The notes under the pieces are model-generated. The model ran no database searches. It was not told the DNA's origin and saw only the letters and a list, made by a program, of their open reading frames with translations. Made by a program: the position numbers and the translations under genes. Positions 15,801 to 22,602 of a stretch of 30,447 nt of DNA are shown in pieces. Source of the stretch: a virus; IMG/VR virus record IMGVR_UViG_3300044998_001332, positions 1 through 30,447 of that record, one strand, 5' to 3'. Within the stretch, counting starts at the first letter, position 1; each line of letters opens with the position of its first letter.

Positions 15801-18391
15801 TGGTTACCCTGGGAGACCTCGATGTACAAGCCACGGCCGGGCTCACCATTCAGGCGATCAGTGGTGGGAACATGACCGCGACGCTCAGCGCCGGCGAAAG
15901 CGTTGTGGCGTCGGCAGGCAGCACCGCCGCGGTGACGATCAACGCCGGCCTTGACGTCGATTTCGAGGCGGTGGGCACCCTGAGCGGCAGTGTGCAAGCT
16001 GGGCGTGATGCCTGGGTGGGCAGCTATGCCGACCTGTCAGCCTTTGTCGATGCCGGACAGGACATCGTCTTGGCGTGGGCGGGGAATGAACTGTCGGGTG
16101 ACCTGTCCGCAGACCGCGACGTGGTCAGCGCCTGGGCCGGCGGCGACATCACCGGCTCGATCACAGCGGGCCGCGATGTCCTCGGCGTGCTGAGCGAAGG
16201 AGCTGTGGACTCCGACATCACCGGGGAGAATGTCTGGGCGGTTGGAGCGCGTGGCAACATCTCCGGAACCATCACGGCCGAGTACGACGTCGGCGACGTT
16301 ATCGCCGGCGGCGACATCACCGCCACCATCACTGCCGTTCTCGGTACGATCGGCTTTGTGCAGGCAAACGACGCCGGGGTACTCGACGACCCCGAGACAT
16401 CGCTGACGCCGCCGCCGCGCGACTGGATCACCGAAGCATGGACAGATGCCGACGAGGCGAGGGCCACGGCGTTGGCGGCGCTGGCAGACCTGGAGGAGAT
16501 GATTGCGGGAACCCTGCAGGACTGGGCGGACCGTCGCGTCGAGTTGGCGGACAACCTGGCAGTGGACCGGGCAACGATGATGGACGGGCTTGCTGACATC
16601 CATGCCGCTAACCAGACGTTCGTCGATTCGTGGCGCGAGGGCGCCGCGGACGAGCGGCTCGACCGCATCGTCGGCGTTGCCCTGTCGGCGGTGACGGGGG
16701 CGGACCGGCTGCGCGCTCAGAAGCAGACGATGCTGACGAACCTCGACCGGGTGCGACAGGAACTGGCCACGAGCATCCTAACGCGGACGGCACAGGCGAC
16801 GCAGGACCGGGTTGCGGCTGCGGCGGCCGCAGCGAATGCCCGTGTGCAGGCGGCAGCCGCCTACAACCAGTCGGTGGCGCAGGCCCAGCAGATGGCGCAA
16901 CAGCGGCAGGCGCTAGGCAACCAGCTGCTGGCGGAGTTGCAGCAGGCGCCGGACAAGATCCGTCGGGATCGCGAGGCACGGCTGGCGATCTGGTTGCGTC
17001 AGTTCGAGCAGGTCATCAACAAGTATCCGCCGCCCCGCGACTTCGCAGCCCAACTCACCGCGACGACCGGCATCAATGTGCCGCACCAGCCCAGCGGCAG
17101 CTTAGGCGCCGCGCTGGGCGGGGCCGTCGGCGGGGCACTGGGCGGGGCGGCCGCCGGTGCCATCGTCGGTTCGATTGTTCCGGGCGTCGGCACGGTGGCG
17201 GGGGCGGTCATCGGTGCCATTGGTGGGGCCATCATCGGTGGCATTGTGGGGTTCTTCCGGGGCGACTCGGAGGAGACATTCTGGGCCAACTTCGTCAACG
17301 GCTTCGTGCCGGGGCTGGTAGTCGGGCTGGTGGTCGGGGCGGTAATCCCGGCGGCCTACGGTCTGCTGATCGCCAGTCCGCTGAGCCTGGCGGCGGGGCT
17401 GGGGATCACGACGGCGAACTTCTCGTTCTACACTTTTGGCGCCTTCGCCATCGGCGGCGCCCTCTTCGCCACCACCTACCAGGTCTTCGAGATGCTGGAC
17501 GGAACGCGGCCGTGGGGCGAGTTCAGCTTAGCGGGCATTGCCTTGGGCACCTTCCTGGGTGGGGCAGCTCCGATCCTGTTCATCGCAGCGCCAACGCTGA
17601 CGACGGTGCTGTTCTCGGCGAACGGTCTCATCAGCGGGATCAACAACCTCCGCGGGGAGAACTACTGGACAGGCGGGTTCGAGGTGGTGACGGCACTGAT
17701 CCCGCTGGGCGTCTGGGGGATGCGCCGCTTCGTCTTCCGCGGAGAGCGCGGGCTGGCGTTGGCAGAAGAGATTACCGGGAACCGAGCCGCCCTGCCAACG
17801 CGGGCTCAGTTAGCCGAATACCGGGCGGCGTACCGCGAACTCATCAACGCGCTGCGCCAGGCCGGTCAGCGGGGCATCACCCTCGAGGAGGCGGTGCGTC
17901 TGTGTCCGGAGTTGGCCGCCGGGGAGGACAGTTTCTGGACGATCATCGGCCGACTGAGCGGGGCGATGAGCCGGCGCTGGCTGTTCATCCGCGAGGTCGG
18001 GGCGTGGGTGGTCCGTGGAACGGGACCAATCGAGACCCGCATCATCATCAACATTGGCCGTCCGCGTTGGTTCCCCTGGTGGAACACGCGCAACCGGCCC
18101 GCGACGCTACGGGAGCCGCGGCCGTTCAACGAGGTCGAGGCACACCTGGGGCACTCGCACCCGTACAACGGCATCCTGGAGTTGTCCGGGAACCCGACGC
18201 GCGGCGACATCGGGTACTTGTTGCGGCTGTTCCGGCAGGACCCCTACTCGCAGCCGCTCAACCCAGTGCTGACCGGGCCAACCGGCCAGTGGCGTCACGT
18301 TAACCCCAACGATCTGTTAGTCTGGCTCCAGTTCGATCAGTTCTGGCGGAATGTCCGGGCGACGGACCTGGTTCCCTGGACGCTGCCATGA
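9824..18391 (+). CDS. Giant beta-solenoid surface protein with toxin-like C-terminus
   Basis: A 2,855-residue protein. Residues 1-45 are Arg-rich and end in LELVQLEERIVLDA, the planctomycete extracellular-protein motif; no ordinary signal peptide is visible. Residues about 60-110 are Gly/Pro-rich. Residues about 130-2180 are a very long beta-solenoid of degenerate 18-20-residue repeats of the type VSGAVTAGGDA, interrupted by an acidic insert near 625-660 and a Gly/Ser linker near 1285. Residues 2200-2400 are a coiled coil. Residues 2427-2475 are a glycine zipper (GGAVGGALGG), and further hydrophobic segments extend to about 2605. Residues 2645-2855 are a distinct C-terminal domain with GHSHPYNG (His2777, His2779) and PTRGDI (Asp2795). 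Long stalk, membrane-active region and separate tip resemble polymorphic or contact-dependent toxins. The tip could be a JAMM-like metalloenzyme, though spacing differs from the classic motif. An adhesin without toxicity is the alternative. Confidence 0.85.
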   Translation: MPRESTSSLFSRLARRLLAPRAPRRRPIRRRAQLELVQLEERIVLDAVGPGGWWDDGYFDSDGNKVGVTVSLRNLGPGWLEVSGGGGSVSVSPGAPPPSSGGGEGEMTVPPEGGDDGSGGESEPPPPSYAFEVFGWAGDGSGDVTWSGSADSLYIRATGDVSSVSISGTVYIDAGYSVGNVSGLTVTVLAGTSIGNISATDDVWTVRAGSGSIGTVTAGDDVWEVTAGGSVGAVSAGGDIGGISVGGNTSTITAGGNIGSLSEMSYGPSGVSAGGSVGGTVSAGGDISSVSAGLGIAGTITAGGTIGYVSAGGYLDYQAMPDGDGMYTPPPPAHIAGKVQAGQNIYSVTATGNVAEVQAGGFIYYVSAGGDTAAITAGTDIGRAAGVYLTGPSGVTAAGQVAGMVKATGDITSVHGDAGITAVVDAGRDVGSVSAGDYDASAPAGITAEVKAGRDVGSVWATGTIAQVTAGRHIGSVSAGGNITGDVDAGGNIGSVSAGNSYGYEYMPYPYGSGGAPADIEGTVRAAGNIDWVTATGNIHAVDAGGDLFEVSAGGDIGEVRAGGDIGDMEFWPYPGGVRAGGSITGNVSAGGDIAIIEAGTEAGGAISGSISAGGDIGSITIYGTDGEGQQAAWLPVLGEDWLPQEEGDEDDLPDKPERPDLAAGGSLSANVTAGGDMGSITVFGTLSGDVTADGVLGPVWALEDISGDLTSAGGSLDVTSWCSITGTLYALGDINARAYDDVGGDLTSDNAQVTVIAWRDIAAGIEALGDVFVAALGNAGAAGKTVRSRNNGVQVRAGGDIISNLQSRLDTTLRSYRSILGDIESTNGSVIANARNVIRPKRISAKDQLILFAYGSIHSDLTADKNAVVLSFADYKGKVNAGQGAEVFALGDVESDITATGDVAVQSNKFTGTIDAGGKAMLDAYSHVSGSITANGEVAVAVRGNLNAPILSRNGTVNVSSLGIISSTITGHGAVQVDSLDEVNGAVTSNTGQVKLTTAAHLNGTVTGYTTIEIGAFGNVSGTVTATTGDAKVSSVSGNVTGAVRAGGEVQVVAGGNITGALTSGIGGQAKDIKAMALGDISGAVTSTRDAELTSAGNISSVIQAGRDAKVGALGNVTGNVTAAQAAVVSAGGDIQGITVTATGGNATLSSHGGTTATVTAGGNAILASDLDVQATVTAGGEAGISALGHILTSQITATGNAGINAGGDADVTIRAANIRASTLGTLKGTFTATTDLTISSWGDAESITGTAGRDALVQVYGTLTGTITAQNRLTAVVIGSVGSSGSGGSGGSGGGGSTELRGAQGAQVMATRGVSATIASANGNVVVEAGDAIAGTVNAGGNATVLAGLGVSAPVTAGGIALVIALDGDISGGMTGGTDVEVVASGSVTAELRATNNATVTAFGDVSGNITAGFNVGLVAWGAVSGDITGTAGSVNVFSMGTLSGDVWAGGNALVATGFAGASGTSGSDVTGNVTALGDVEVKSYGDVGGNLFALGSVAVLADDVSGDVTALLGDVAIDASGSVSGEVWGGNDVRVMATGDVSQAVEAGRDVAIQAYGTISGAVTAGGDAEVWAAGAVSGAVTAEGSASVGAGGDVSGAVTATLGDATLLVMGGVSGAVSAGNDALVTAFGTISGGVSAFCDAVVWSGASVTGAVLAGQHASVVVWDNLSGAVTAVFGAATVVAIGNVTGRVSAGDFVDVVSYGLVSGGVDAGTDASVWAFQGVSGGVTADGHANVVAWGPVSGPITADTGDAWVWANGSVSADISAGQDASVWAFGPVSGSITAGRDLGAESESTFTATIDAGRDAAVRGQTVSAIIDAGRDLLILSLGTASLNATAGEYLEVNVFGSATGSVASGRSAFVSVYDDAVGLNASSDEDLTLTVLGAYSGDVDATGDADVTIGGDVWLSTFTAGGLVNLWVLGDVAVTSVTAEAAGLTLYGDALGLSVTADLVAEVWAYGDLDADLTATGDVVVTGINSATLEVTAGGDIWLVTLGDLDVQATAGLTIQAISGGNMTATLSAGESVVASAGSTAAVTINAGLDVDFEAVGTLSGSVQAGRDAWVGSYADLSAFVDAGQDIVLAWAGNELSGDLSADRDVVSAWAGGDITGSITAGRDVLGVLSEGAVDSDITGENVWAVGARGNISGTITAEYDVGDVIAGGDITATITAVLGTIGFVQANDAGVLDDPETSLTPPPRDWITEAWTDADEARATALAALADLEEMIAGTLQDWADRRVELADNLAVDRATMMDGLADIHAANQTFVDSWREGAADERLDRIVGVALSAVTGADRLRAQKQTMLTNLDRVRQELATSILTRTAQATQDRVAAAAAAANARVQAAAAYNQSVAQAQQMAQQRQALGNQLLAELQQAPDKIRRDREARLAIWLRQFEQVINKYPPPRDFAAQLTATTGINVPHQPSGSLGAALGGAVGGALGGAAAGAIVGSIVPGVGTVAGAVIGAIGGAIIGGIVGFFRGDSEETFWANFVNGFVPGLVVGLVVGAVIPAAYGLLIASPLSLAAGLGITTANFSFYTFGAFAIGGALFATTYQVFEMLDGTRPWGEFSLAGIALGTFLGGAAPILFIAAPTLTTVLFSANGLISGINNLRGENYWTGGFEVVTALIPLGVWGMRRFVFRGERGLALAEEITGNRAALPTRAQLAEYRAAYRELINALRQAGQRGITLEEAVRLCPELAAGEDSFWTIIGRLSGAMSRRWLFIREVGAWVVRGTGPIETRIIINIGRPRWFPWWNTRNRPATLREPRPFNEVEAHLGHSHPYNGILELSGNPTRGDIGYLLRLFRQDPYSQPLNPVLTGPTGQWRHVNPNDLLVWLQFDQFWRNVRATDLVPWTLP

Positions 18392-18551
18392 CCAACGCCA
18401 TGGGCCCAGTAACACGGGTTGGGCGAGAAGGGCCGGCGGGAAGGGCAGGGAGCGGGGGGTGGTTCTCTCTGCCGTTCGGTATACAATAACCCAGCGGTCC
18501 CAGACCAGCGAACGGAATGCGAGCCCCACGGCTATCAACCAACACCTCACT
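18392..18551 (+). promoter_or_regulatory. Spacer before the first candidate immunity gene
   Basis: This 160-base spacer holds a TATACAAT element near 18480 that could act as a -10 box. It also has a 7-bp inverted repeat, CCGTTCG at 18472-18478 and CGAACGG at 18509-18515, bracketing it. A weak hairpin lies at 18404-18424. Separate expression of the downstream genes would suit an immunity role, but none of these sites is strong. Confidence 0.25.
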
Positions 18552-19241
18552 ATGTCCGAGATGACCCCGCTGCCACTGACTGGTTTGCTTGAGCAATACG
18601 CCGAGGAACGCGACCATCTGAAGCGAATGTACCCCTACTCCGTAGAGGACGCGGAGTTGATTCAGCCCGCCGGCTTGTCACCGCTTGGTGACGGCTGGCG
18701 TGTGCTTTCCCCGGAAGACCCGAACTGGGACTTGATTCAGCGCCTATGGTTGCTCGACGACCGGCTAGAGGAGGACATGCTGCGCGTCTTGGCCGAGTCG
18801 CCGGTCCCGGCCGCCCTGGCGATAAAAGGGTACTCGCCGTGGGCCGGAGGAGACGTCTGGGTCGAAGCAACGCAAATGAAGAGCGGCACGGTCCTGGAGC
18901 GTGTGCTGCTTCCTGAGGTTTCCCCTACCACGCCACAGGCCGCCCCGCGGGCGGTGGTTCGCCTGGATAACCTTGCCGGCTTGTGCGACGCTTGGTGCCG
19001 GTGGTTGGACCAGCGTGGGTTCTGGGGATTGGGCAACGAGGTGGGACAACTTGCCCTGGACGGTTGGTCTGTCACCGTGTGGTGCAAGTACCGCCAGCGC
19101 TGTGGCCGGGTCGAGTTCCATTTCCCAGACGAGGAACGCCAATTTTGCTGGTTGTCTCGCTTGATTCGCTTTTGGACTGCTGCGCCAACGTGGCGGCTTC
19201 GCCTAGCTGCGTGGTGGAACCCCCTGCCGGTCCGTGGCTGA
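18552..19241 (+). CDS. Unrecognised 229-aa protein; candidate immunity or accessory protein
   Basis: Starts MSEMTPLPLTGLLEQYAEER. The ATG lacks a clear ribosome binding site, and the frame is open further upstream, so the start is uncertain. An acidic helical N-terminus is followed by Trp-rich alpha/beta sequence, and the C-terminal 30 residues are basic and Trp/Arg-rich. No signal peptide is seen. It lies directly downstream of the giant gene on the same strand and has noticeably lower GC and less biased codon use than the tail genes, a usual mark of immunity genes in polymorphic toxin loci. No known immunity family is recognised, so the role rests on position alone. Confidence 0.65.
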   Translation: MSEMTPLPLTGLLEQYAEERDHLKRMYPYSVEDAELIQPAGLSPLGDGWRVLSPEDPNWDLIQRLWLLDDRLEEDMLRVLAESPVPAALAIKGYSPWAGGDVWVEATQMKSGTVLERVLLPEVSPTTPQAAPRAVVRLDNLAGLCDAWCRWLDQRGFWGLGNEVGQLALDGWSVTVWCKYRQRCGRVEFHFPDEERQFCWLSRLIRFWTAAPTWRLRLAAWWNPLPVRG

Positions 19242-19305
19242 TATAGCCCAGCGTGGGTTGAGGCACCGAAGGCTTCGCCATAGGAGCAGCGAGGGAGGTA
19301 TGCGA

Positions 19306-19791
19306 ATGAACGACAACGCGCCACAGCAGTACACCGACCCACAGGCTGGGTTCACAATTTGCGTGCCGCCCGGCTGGGATATTGACCTGTCTGGCCGGCA
19401 GAACACGCGCGTCATCTTCTTCCACCCGTTGGTCGTGCGGGATTTCCGGTCAAACGTGAACGTGGTGGTCGAGCCGATCGGGGGAATGGACCCGGCTGAG
19501 TACTATGTCTACTGCCGGCTCCAGGTGAAGCGCGCCCAGGGCCCCCCTGCTTCCGGTGCTGCTCGGATTACTGAGTACCCCGCCGGTGGCCTGTTGCTGG
19601 AGTATGCTGTGGCTGGGGGACAGCTTCCCCTGCGCGTCCTGCAGCGAATCTTGGTCGAGGGCAAGACGGCATACATAGTTAGCTGCACTGCCTCGCTGGA
19701 CAGCTTCGAGACCTACCGACCCAAGTTTGAGGCCTGTCTTGCTTCCTTCACCGTCGCCAGAGAAGGCTCTCCAAGAGAGACCCGAACTTGA
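19306..19791 (+). CDS. DcrB/PsbP-like (DUF1795-type) small protein
   Basis: A 161-residue protein. ATG 19306 has GGGAGG seven bases upstream; ATG 19300 is a weaker choice. The pattern matches the PsbP/DcrB fold: FTICVPPGWDI near residue 15, alternating beta strands, AYIVSCTASLDSFETYRPKF, and a closing ASF near residue 153. Proteins of this group occur next to secreted toxins, including as effector chaperones of type VI systems, and as immunity-linked proteins. There is no lipobox or signal peptide. With the preceding gene it forms the tail of the giant-protein locus. It may stabilise the giant protein's membrane segments before export, or neutralise it. Fold assignment is by pattern only. Confidence 0.65.
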   Translation: MNDNAPQQYTDPQAGFTICVPPGWDIDLSGRQNTRVIFFHPLVVRDFRSNVNVVVEPIGGMDPAEYYVYCRLQVKRAQGPPASGAARITEYPAGGLLLEYAVAGGQLPLRVLQRILVEGKTAYIVSCTASLDSFETYRPKFEACLASFTVAREGSPRETRT

Positions 19792-19829
19792 GATAACTTC
19801 AAGCAACCACCGCGCCTCACTTGCTGTAA

Positions 19830-19843
19830 GTCCCTATCGGGAC
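19830..19843 (+). terminator. Possible terminator hairpin after the DcrB-like gene
   Basis: GTCCC, a 4-base loop, then GGGAC, followed by a T/C-rich stretch (GGTCTTCTTC). The stem is short and the T-run broken, so it would be weak. Confidence 0.35.
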
Positions 19844-19981
19844 AGGTCTTCTTCGCTGTTAACCCGGCAAGGGGATGGTAATTCGCATTCGAATCCGCGC
19901 GCGAGTTGTTATGATAAGCGCTACACTCGGGGAGCTGACTGGTCCCTCTACGAGCGGACCGGACACACCAGTTACCGAGAG

Positions 19982-20021
19982 ACGCCGAGAGCCACAAGCC
20001 TCGGCGTTGCGCGTTTGTGGC
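19982..20021. other. Predicted H-type pseudoknot
   Basis: Stem 1 pairs ACGCCGAG (19982-19989) with CTCGGCGT (20000-20007). Stem 2 pairs GCCACAA (19991-19997), lying in the loop of stem 1, with TTGTGGC (20015-20021). Loops of 1, 2 and 7 bases are compatible with a classic pseudoknot. Otherwise the two stems exist as separate perfect inverted repeats in DNA. Confidence 0.4.
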
Positions 20022-20055
20022 CTTATTTCCAGGGTTTTCGCTATCTCGCCGGCGG

Positions 20056-20092
20056 CCCCGACACTCTCTGTTTCGACAGAGAGCAGTCGGGG
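20056..20092. other. Strong 14-bp hairpin
   Basis: CCCCGAC (20056-20062) pairs with GTCGGGG (20086-20092), and CTCTCTG (20064-20070) pairs with CAGAGAG (20077-20083), with a small internal loop and a 6-base apex. A likely bidirectional terminator or structured RNA element. Confidence 0.5.
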
Positions 20093-20124
20093 TGCGAGTG
20101 CAACCCCCGGGTTTACGCTCGCAC
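20092..20124. other. Second long hairpin
   Basis: GTGCGAG (20092-20098) pairs with CTCGCAC (20118-20124) and can extend by two pairs inward. A smaller AACC/GGTT hairpin sits in its loop. It directly adjoins the preceding hairpin. Confidence 0.45.
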
Positions 20125-20211
20125 GCCGAAACTCTCTTGCCAAAACTCTCAGACTCTCGGGTAACCATACCCCGAAAAGTTACCATCACTCTTACACTCG
20201 CGGGTACGAAC

Positions 20212-21255
20212 TCAGTCGTCCGCGCAGAGGGCGAAGATGGCCCGCCAGCCCTTGCCGTCGTCCGTCGCTGCAATTGGCTCGCCGCCCAGGCGGAAGAACG
20301 CCTTCAGGTCCCTGGCCAGCAGTTCCCGTCGCTTCTTGTTCTTGCGGCCGGCGTCCGGGCTCTTCCAGGTCAGCACGCCGTGGTTCCGGGCCAGTGCCTG
20401 GAGCAGTTCCCACTGCTTCGTCGGCCTAGCGTTGCGGCCATCGGCCATGCCCATCTGCGCGTAGTGGTACGTCCCACCAGCGGCCCCGACCCGAACCGCG
20501 ACGGAGTGACCATCGACGAAACGGATGCTGAGGTCGGCCCAGGTCGCACCCGCCGGCGTCGGGAAGAACTCCATCCCATTGTCTGCCTCGGCTGAGGGAA
20601 CGTGCAGATCGGTGAAGTCACGCAGCGCCTGAACGGCCGCGTCCGTCGCATGCCACTGCCTCGGTCCCGTCGCGGCCAGCGCCTCCTGCAGCGGGAGGAA
20701 ACAGCACTTCTTCCGCTCCAGGATCTGCTGCGCGTCGGGGCGCAGCCGGCGCCGGGTCGGCGTCAGCAGGATGAGCGCGTCGTCGCTCGTCGAGACGAGC
20801 ATGCAGACCGCGCTGGTCAGCGTCCGGGACTCCAGCGGCACGGTCAGGTACGCCGGGAACGAATAGCCCGCGGTCGGTCGGTAGTCGCCGACCAGACGTG
20901 TCAGCGGCGGCAGCTCGTCTGGGTCGGCCGCCCGGCGCTCGAACCCCAGCGCGGCCGCAATGTCGCCCAGGAACAGGGGCCAGTCCAGCTCGTAGACGAT
21001 CAGGTCCTTCCGGGTGAGCACGATCCGGTCTTCCGTCTCGGGGCAGATGCCAACGAAGTCGTCCGGCCCATGCTCAACGACTTCATACGGGTACGTTGGC
21101 TCGCCGCCGACCACGTGCGGATAGGAGGCCGCCAACCGTTGCCGCGGCTGGAGGTAAGGCGTGAGGAAGTCCAACTCGGCGCCCGCGAGCCGGCGCCACT
21201 CGGCCAGCACCGCCGCCGGGCCGGGCATCGCCTCAAGCGCTGGCCAGAGTCGCAT
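20212..21255 (-). CDS. Unrecognised 347-aa protein, second gene of a two-gene operon
   Basis: Starts MRLWPALEAMPGPAAVLAEW, 23 bases inside the end of the upstream gene, with a G-rich ribosome binding site (AGGGGGGG). The N-terminal 190 residues are alpha/beta with a conserved-looking core around DDFVGICPETEDRIVLTRKD. The last 110 residues look like a small winged-helix-type domain, with a basic segment GRKNKKRRELLARDLKAFFR. No catalytic signature or membrane segment is visible. The overlap implies co-translation with the upstream gene, possibly as a complex. It lies between cargo and recombinase, a place where prophages often carry defence genes, but nothing in the sequence proves such a role. 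Confidence 0.7.
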   Translation of the reverse strand: MRLWPALEAMPGPAAVLAEWRRLAGAELDFLTPYLQPRQRLAASYPHVVGGEPTYPYEVVEHGPDDFVGICPETEDRIVLTRKDLIVYELDWPLFLGDIAAALGFERRAADPDELPPLTRLVGDYRPTAGYSFPAYLTVPLESRTLTSAVCMLVSTSDDALILLTPTRRRLRPDAQQILERKKCCFLPLQEALAATGPRQWHATDAAVQALRDFTDLHVPSAEADNGMEFFPTPAGATWADLSIRFVDGHSVAVRVGAAGGTYHYAQMGMADGRNARPTKQWELLQALARNHGVLTWKSPDAGRKNKKRRELLARDLKAFFRLGGEPIAATDDGKGWRAIFALCADD

Positions 21256-22417
21256 GGCCCCCCCCCTTTCCCGAATGGCTGCCCGCGAGGATAAAGCCCC
21301 GCCGCCCGAGCCACTGCTCGACCAGCTCCGCGTCGTCGTCGCGGGTGTAGTGCGCGATGTTCGACGGCCGGATCGTCACCGAGCGCGGCCGCTTCGAGTC
21401 GGTGAACTTCACCTGGAAGACGGCACGGACGATCCGCGCTCCGTCGGGTGGTTTGCCATTCCGGGAGCGGAACGCCTGGAAGACGTCCTCGGCCCGGTGG
21501 ACCTCGACCTCGTTGGCCGGGCCACCCAGGAGGAAATGGACTTCGCGGAGCCGGACCCATTCCATGCCGGACACGTCCACGCACGTCAGCGCCGCCTCGC
21601 CGCGAGTCAACAGTGGCTCCAGCGTGTACTTGCTGTCGCCGGGGAAGAAGTCCTCGTCGCCGAACAGGTGCGTGCCGAACAGGCTGCGGTAGAGGCGCTT
21701 CTCGCCCTTGGAGCGAGCGTTGATCCGCAGCTCGCCGACCTCTGGCTGGTAGACAAGCACGTCGTACTTCAGGGGCCGGTAGCAGACGCTGGCGGTCTCG
21801 GAGCCGTTGAGGCTCTCCTCGCGCTTGAACGGCTCGCCGTGCCGGACCAGGAACCAGACGCCATCGTCACGCGGATAGACGAACACGCGCGTGCCGCGGC
21901 CACGCTTCTTTGCCTCGAACCAGTCATCCAGCTCGCGTTCGAGGTTGCCGCAGACGGTAGGGTCCGGCAAGGTGAAGGGCGGGACGTTGATCCGGCCGGT
22001 CTGGTAGCACTCGAAGGAGCGCGGCCGGACGAGGAACTGCTCGGCGTGCTTGGTTTCCAGAAGTTGTCGGTCCAGCAGCCAGGCCTGTACGGCGATGTCG
22101 GCAGGCGAGTCCTCGTCGCTCTCTTCCAGTGCCAGGCCGGGGGTGTTGAGCAAGGCGTCCATGCCGTGGGGCGTGGCCATCTCGTCCACGAGGAAGAGGG
22201 CGTCGAGCAGGTCCTTGGGCAGGCCGGCCTCCGGGTCCATGAAGAGATCGACCAGCGCCTCGTAGTCGATTGGCCCCACGCCGGGGGCACGCGGGAAGAC
22301 GAGGCCGCGCGCCTCGAAGAAGGAGCGGTGCGGCTGGAGGAAGGCGATGAGCCTCCTTGGAGCGATGGCCCGGAGGACCTCCGGGTTGGAGAAGCGTCGG
22401 AGTCGAAAGGTTGCCAT
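21233..22417 (-). CDS. Unrecognised 394-aa protein, first gene of a two-gene operon
   Basis: Starts MATFRLRRFSNPEVLRAIAP with AAGGTGA upstream of the ATG. The N-terminal 120 residues are helical and acidic (EESDEDSPAD near residue 99). The middle (about 130-260) contains mixed strands with a basic patch KKRGRGTRVFVYPRDDG. The C-terminal 80 residues are alpha/beta with VKFTDSKRPRSVTIRPSN, possibly nucleic-acid binding. It has its own promoter and palindromic operator, so it is probably regulated separately from the recombinase block. I do not recognise the family. A two-component phage-exclusion or regulatory pair is one hypothesis. Confidence 0.7.
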   Translation of the reverse strand: MATFRLRRFSNPEVLRAIAPRRLIAFLQPHRSFFEARGLVFPRAPGVGPIDYEALVDLFMDPEAGLPKDLLDALFLVDEMATPHGMDALLNTPGLALEESDEDSPADIAVQAWLLDRQLLETKHAEQFLVRPRSFECYQTGRINVPPFTLPDPTVCGNLERELDDWFEAKKRGRGTRVFVYPRDDGVWFLVRHGEPFKREESLNGSETASVCYRPLKYDVLVYQPEVGELRINARSKGEKRLYRSLFGTHLFGDEDFFPGDSKYTLEPLLTRGEAALTCVDVSGMEWVRLREVHFLLGGPANEVEVHRAEDVFQAFRSRNGKPPDGARIVRAVFQVKFTDSKRPRSVTIRPSNIAHYTRDDDAELVEQWLGRRGFILAGSHSGKGGGHATLASA

Positions 22418-22503
22418 GGGTCACCTTGATGCATGGAACGATGGAAGAGGAAACCTCGGCGGGGGCAGGCTGGGAGGCCCACGCCCAAGGCTAAAGTGTA
22501 CGC

Positions 22504-22534
22504 AAGTATAGTATACTTTCCATGCCAGCATCAA
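22504..22534 (-). promoter_or_regulatory. Promoter with palindromic operator for the two-gene operon
   Basis: On the minus strand, TTGATG (22529-22534) and TATACT (22505-22510) are spaced 18 bases apart, a good sigma-70-type promoter. The -10 lies in a perfect palindrome, AAGTATAGTATACTT at 22504-22518, with 7-bp arms and a one-base centre. A repressor bound there would block transcription. The predicted leader is about 80 bases long. Confidence 0.5.
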
Positions 22535-22550
22535 GTGAGTTGCAACAGGA

Positions 22551-22572
22551 ACGACCCCCCTGGGCGGGTCGT
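22551..22572 (-). terminator. Hairpin after the ParB-type HTH gene
   Basis: ACGACCC (22551-22557) and GGGTCGT (22566-22572) form a perfect 7-bp stem, 30 bases past the stop of the HTH gene and just before the next promoter. There is no T-tract, so termination efficiency is uncertain. Confidence 0.4.
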
Positions 22573-22602
22573 ATGGGATGTAACGCCTTGAACAGACTTG
22601 GC

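Larger units (their letters stand above)
19792..20211. ncRNA. Convergent 420-bp intergenic region with dense RNA-like structure
   Basis: No credible gene is seen. The flanking genes converge here, so bidirectional termination is expected. The region holds a 5-bp hairpin (19830-19843), an H-type pseudoknot (19982-20021), a two-part hairpin (20056-20092), a hairpin (20092-20124), and two mutually exclusive hairpins (20159-20184) using GGTAAC/GTTACC or GGGT/ACCC. This is more structure than termination needs, and a small RNA on either strand is possible. No promoter was identified, and no T-tract marks a standard terminator. Confidence 0.3.

Noticed and set aside
9824-18391. Regularly spaced similar DNA units resembling a CRISPR or satellite array
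   Set aside because: They are degenerate codons of a protein solenoid, in frame throughout, without exact repeats or unique spacers.
19865-19915. TTCGAATCC sequence resembling a tRNA T-loop
   Set aside because: The flanking bases do not form a T-stem, and no acceptor, D or anticodon arms can be drawn; it contains only a short palindrome.
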